Assembly (NCBI RefSeq): GCF_003073045.1
Contig: NC_037598.1
Location: forward strand, 9,044,342-9,108,341
DNA: 64,000 nucleotides
Direction: 5' to 3'
From: Pomacea canaliculata
Taxonomy: Eukaryota > Mollusca > Gastropoda > Architaenioglossa > Ampullariidae
The position numbers and the translations under genes were made by a program. Within the stretch, counting starts at the first letter, position 1; each line of letters starts with the position of its first letter. Under the pieces are notes generated by a model, which had not been told where the DNA came from, ran no database searches, and saw only the letters and a list, made by a program, of their open reading frames with translations. Of the stretch, positions 61,801 through 64,000 are shown piece after piece.

Positions 61801-63940
61801 CTCTACAAATCATGTCTAAACACTTTGAACCACATGCAGTTCACTGCTCGTTTGGCCAAGATACCAAAGTACTTCGACTGTTGACAGTTTCACTGCACTA
61901 TATGTGTTTTAATATCTTCTGCAGCTGTTGCTGGGAATATTTCAGCTTGGGTTTGTGACAGTGTATTTATCAGATCCACTTATCAGTGGCTTCACAACAG
62001 GAGCAGCATGTCTTGTATTCTCCTCTCAGATCAACCAGATATTTGGTGTCACAACTGGGCGTTACAATGGTCCTCTGAATCTGATCTATGTAAGTTGCCA
62101 GACTTTGTTTCTAGACATAAAATATATGAACTCTCATCCATAATACAGAAGCCTGTTTGATGTCACAAATCATAGTTTATTAATTGGATTACTTGAACAT
62201 TTTTTAGAAGTAACAAATATTTGTAAAAGAAAGGACAGATGAATAAAGACAAATAAATAAAGATTTATTTTCCCTCTTTTCAGCCTGAGCTCAGTGGCTT
62301 CAAAAGTAACATATCTTAAATATCAAAGGTCTTCAGTGAACTGATGACGTTAGTAGCTGTCAATAGACAATTGCAAGATTTTTAGCTATGTTCAGTGTTG
62401 TCTTCAGTTTTACAGAGACTTCTTTGTGAAGATCCCTACCACAAACTCAGTGACGCTGATTGCTTCAGTAGTAACTATTACATTTCTGATTGTGGTGAAG
62501 ACATACATCAATGACAACCCAAAGATCAAACCCAAGCTAAAGATGCCAGTTCCTGTGGAACTTATAGTAGTAAGTTTGAAATTGCTAGATATTTCAACTT
62601 ATGTACATTTAAAAAAAATATATATATAAGACTCTAGATACCTTTTCACATTCAGATTTACAGTCTTCTGTTTAGACTCTTACATTTTTTTTGGCTATGC
62701 CCTTTACATTAAAAAGAATTCTGTCGCCTGGTTGCAGGTCGTGCTTGGTACAGTCATTTCCCACTTTGTTCAGCTTAATAAACAGTACAAAGTGAAGACT
62801 GTTGGTGATGTTCCAACAGGGTTAGTATTATTTCAGTGTACCAAAAAGTTTTCATTAAGTCTCAGCCAAGCTATAATGTCTAAAGATAACTATGTTAGGC
62901 TTACTAAGGCTGAATGAGTCAAAGTAGGTAACTTTCCAAGAAACACTGTCCCATGTGGGTTATAGAAATCCATTCAGTAGGCAGTGTTCAAGCATTGAAT
63001 TTTTGTATTGGTAATGTTTGGATTACATAACAGCAATTAAAGGAGCTATACTCTTGGGAAGTGTTGGTCGGCACAAAAATTTTTATCAGAAGTGACAGAA
63101 ATTATGATAATACCTATAAGCTATGTCCATTGTAAACCACAGCTTTGCTACTCTTTCATCATGGATCTCTTATCATACAAAACAGGTCTTGGCTTATACA
63201 TTGTCATTACCTCACATGAACCAGTTTATGCAAAAGTGTTTCATCTGTTCACTGTTGTTGAACATTTGGTTTTCATGCTGTGAATGACTTTAGGAATAAG
63301 TACCTTCTTCTAATTTATAATTGTAGAACATTTCCCCACCTATTGCTTACATGATATTGCTGATTTTGCTGATGCAGTGTGTCTGTGTTCTTTCAGAATT
63401 CCTCCACCTTCGGTTGCCCATGTTCCTTATATTACAGACGTTATCTCTGATGCTATTGCATTAGGGATTGTAGCATTTGCCATCTCTGTCTCCATGGCAA
63501 AGATCCAGGCTAGGAAACATGGCTATGAAGTTGACTCAAATCAGGTGCACCTTCTTTACTCATTTGTTTAATTCTTCCTGACCCAAACATTTAGCAACTT
63601 TCGGCTAGAAATCGTGACCTTTTTAAAACATTTGATTTAATACTATGCTCTTCTTTGACTTGACATTGTTTGTAGCCTGGTCATGTTTATTTGAATTTGA
63701 ATGCTTATATCACATTATTTTCCACAGGCTTAGGATTTTTTTTTTTAAATTGAAGTTGTAAGACAGATTAGAATCTGAAATTTTTCTTTTTAAGCAATTG
63801 TATGAGAGCTGTACTGTTTTTTGCAGGAGCTAATAGCCTATGGACTCTGTAACATTGCCAGTTCATTCTTTTCATCATTTTGTGCTGCTGCCTCCTTGTC
63901 CCGCACCCTGGTTCAGGAGGGAGTTGGTGGGAAAACACAG
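55831..63940 (+). CDS. SLC26-family anion transporter, 3'-partial, long N-terminal form
   Basis: SLC26 proteins exchange chloride, bicarbonate, sulfate, iodide or oxalate across the plasma membrane; prestin is a motor relative. Exons: 55831-56176 (ATG start, [12 protein letters not shown]), 59084-59395, 60349-60459, 61217-61419, 61925-62089, 62408-62569, 62739-62820, 63397-63544, 63827-63940, then off the window. All phases agree. Marks: [54 protein letters not shown] (the SLC26 signature), [44 protein letters not shown], and [15 protein letters not shown], the anion-site region of TM10. The C-terminal STAS domain is outside. The N-terminal exon carries repeated basophilic kinase-type sites ([30 protein letters not shown]), unusual for the family. 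No orthology to one human member is claimed. Confidence 0.93.
56400..56720 (-). mobile_element. LINE endonuclease fragment (RTE-like)
   Basis: Minus-strand frames contain [19 protein letters not shown], the GDxNA-x-x-G block of apurinic endonuclease domains of non-LTR retrotransposons, followed in another frame by [14 protein letters not shown] and preceded by ATIVQVY. Frame shifts and lack of a reverse-transcriptase part show an old fragment. It lies in the first intron of the long SLC26 form. Confidence 0.75.
57045..57125. promoter_or_regulatory. GC-rich promoter-like patch
   Basis: Contains attggtc (inverted CCAAT box), ctgcgcgtgcgag and tcgtgcgcat, a GC-rich island in otherwise AT-rich DNA. 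Direction and target are unknown; it is 1.2 kb upstream of the short SLC26 first exon. Confidence 0.25.
57737..57772. repeat. GTT microsatellite
   Basis: A TTTG/GTT run in the SLC26 5' region. A matching AAC-rich run lies at 58012-58030. Confidence 0.8.
58259..58268 (+). promoter_or_regulatory. TATA-like box for the short SLC26 form
   Basis: ctctatatatgag stands about 85 bases upstream of the ATG at 58350, the right spacing for a start of transcription near 58295 and a ~55-base 5' UTR. Confidence 0.5.
58350..58386 (+). CDS. Alternative first coding exon of the SLC26 gene
   Basis: ATG in good context (tgtcATGG) opens [12 protein letters not shown] and ends CAAG|gtatgc in phase 1. It can splice to the same acceptor at 59083-59084 as the long first exon: G plus GT gives Gly, then QVHTDDND. 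It would give a transporter with a 12-residue, Cys-bearing N terminus instead of 115 residues, from its own TATA-type promoter. Inferred from phase and signals; not proven by transcripts. Confidence 0.6.
59820..60010. repeat. Interspersed repeat, second copy
   Basis: Intronic block in the SLC26 gene containing 'ggtagccagtgccgaaaat', 'agtggagttctgtactttct' and 'gttgcagtaatcaagcctag'. The same ordered words occur in an element common to many fish and invertebrate genomes, and a diverged relative is at 22210-22790. Confidence 0.55.
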
Positions 63941-64000
63941 GTTAGAATGCTAAATAGTTATTCATCTCTTAATGCAAGTAAAATATTGACGTTGTTCCTC

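Overview
The window is animal nuclear DNA. It is AT-rich, has spliced genes with short exons and GT-AG introns, many microsatellites and many small DNA transposons. The encoded proteins (augmin subunit HAUS7, IFRD, an SLC26 transporter, a copper amine oxidase) are metazoan. Repeat content and protein style suggest a lophotrochozoan, most likely a gastropod mollusc; the species is an inference, not something the sequence states. I saw no retroviral, LTR or Polinton-like element.

Layout: (1) 0.7-3.9 kb, plus strand: 3' five exons of a copper amine oxidase whose topaquinone tyrosine is replaced by lysine. (2) 3.9-7.7 kb: AT-rich, no gene seen. (3) 7.77-12.74 kb, plus: complete ten-exon HAUS7-like gene. 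(4) 15.1-24.2 kb, plus: complete twelve-exon IFRD gene whose introns carry hAT and pogo-type MITEs and LINE remnants. (5) 25.4-28.6 kb, minus: a duplicated gene fragment and a DUF4806-like exon split by a hAT-type MITE. (6) 29.2-41.4 kb, minus: two tandem copies (genes B and A) of an unrecognised secreted, cysteine-rich protein with a Thr/Ser-rich stalk; gene A ends in a hydrophobic, GPI-signal-like tail. (7) 41.4-51 kb: repeat-rich, no firm gene, one promoter-like site. (8) 51.0-54.7 kb, plus: two related symmetrical exons carrying NPxY motifs. (9) 55.8-63.9 kb, plus: an SLC26 anion transporter with two candidate first exons, running off the right edge.

The plus-strand genes are unrelated housekeeping, enzyme and transport genes. 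The minus-strand cluster at 25.9-41.4 kb is the accessory, fast-evolving part: it arose by segmental duplication and is studded with MITEs. Three otherwise intact genes (amine oxidase twice, IFRD once, gene B once) each carry isolated one-base offsets inside good exons, a pattern that fits residual indel errors of a long-read assembly at least as well as gene decay.
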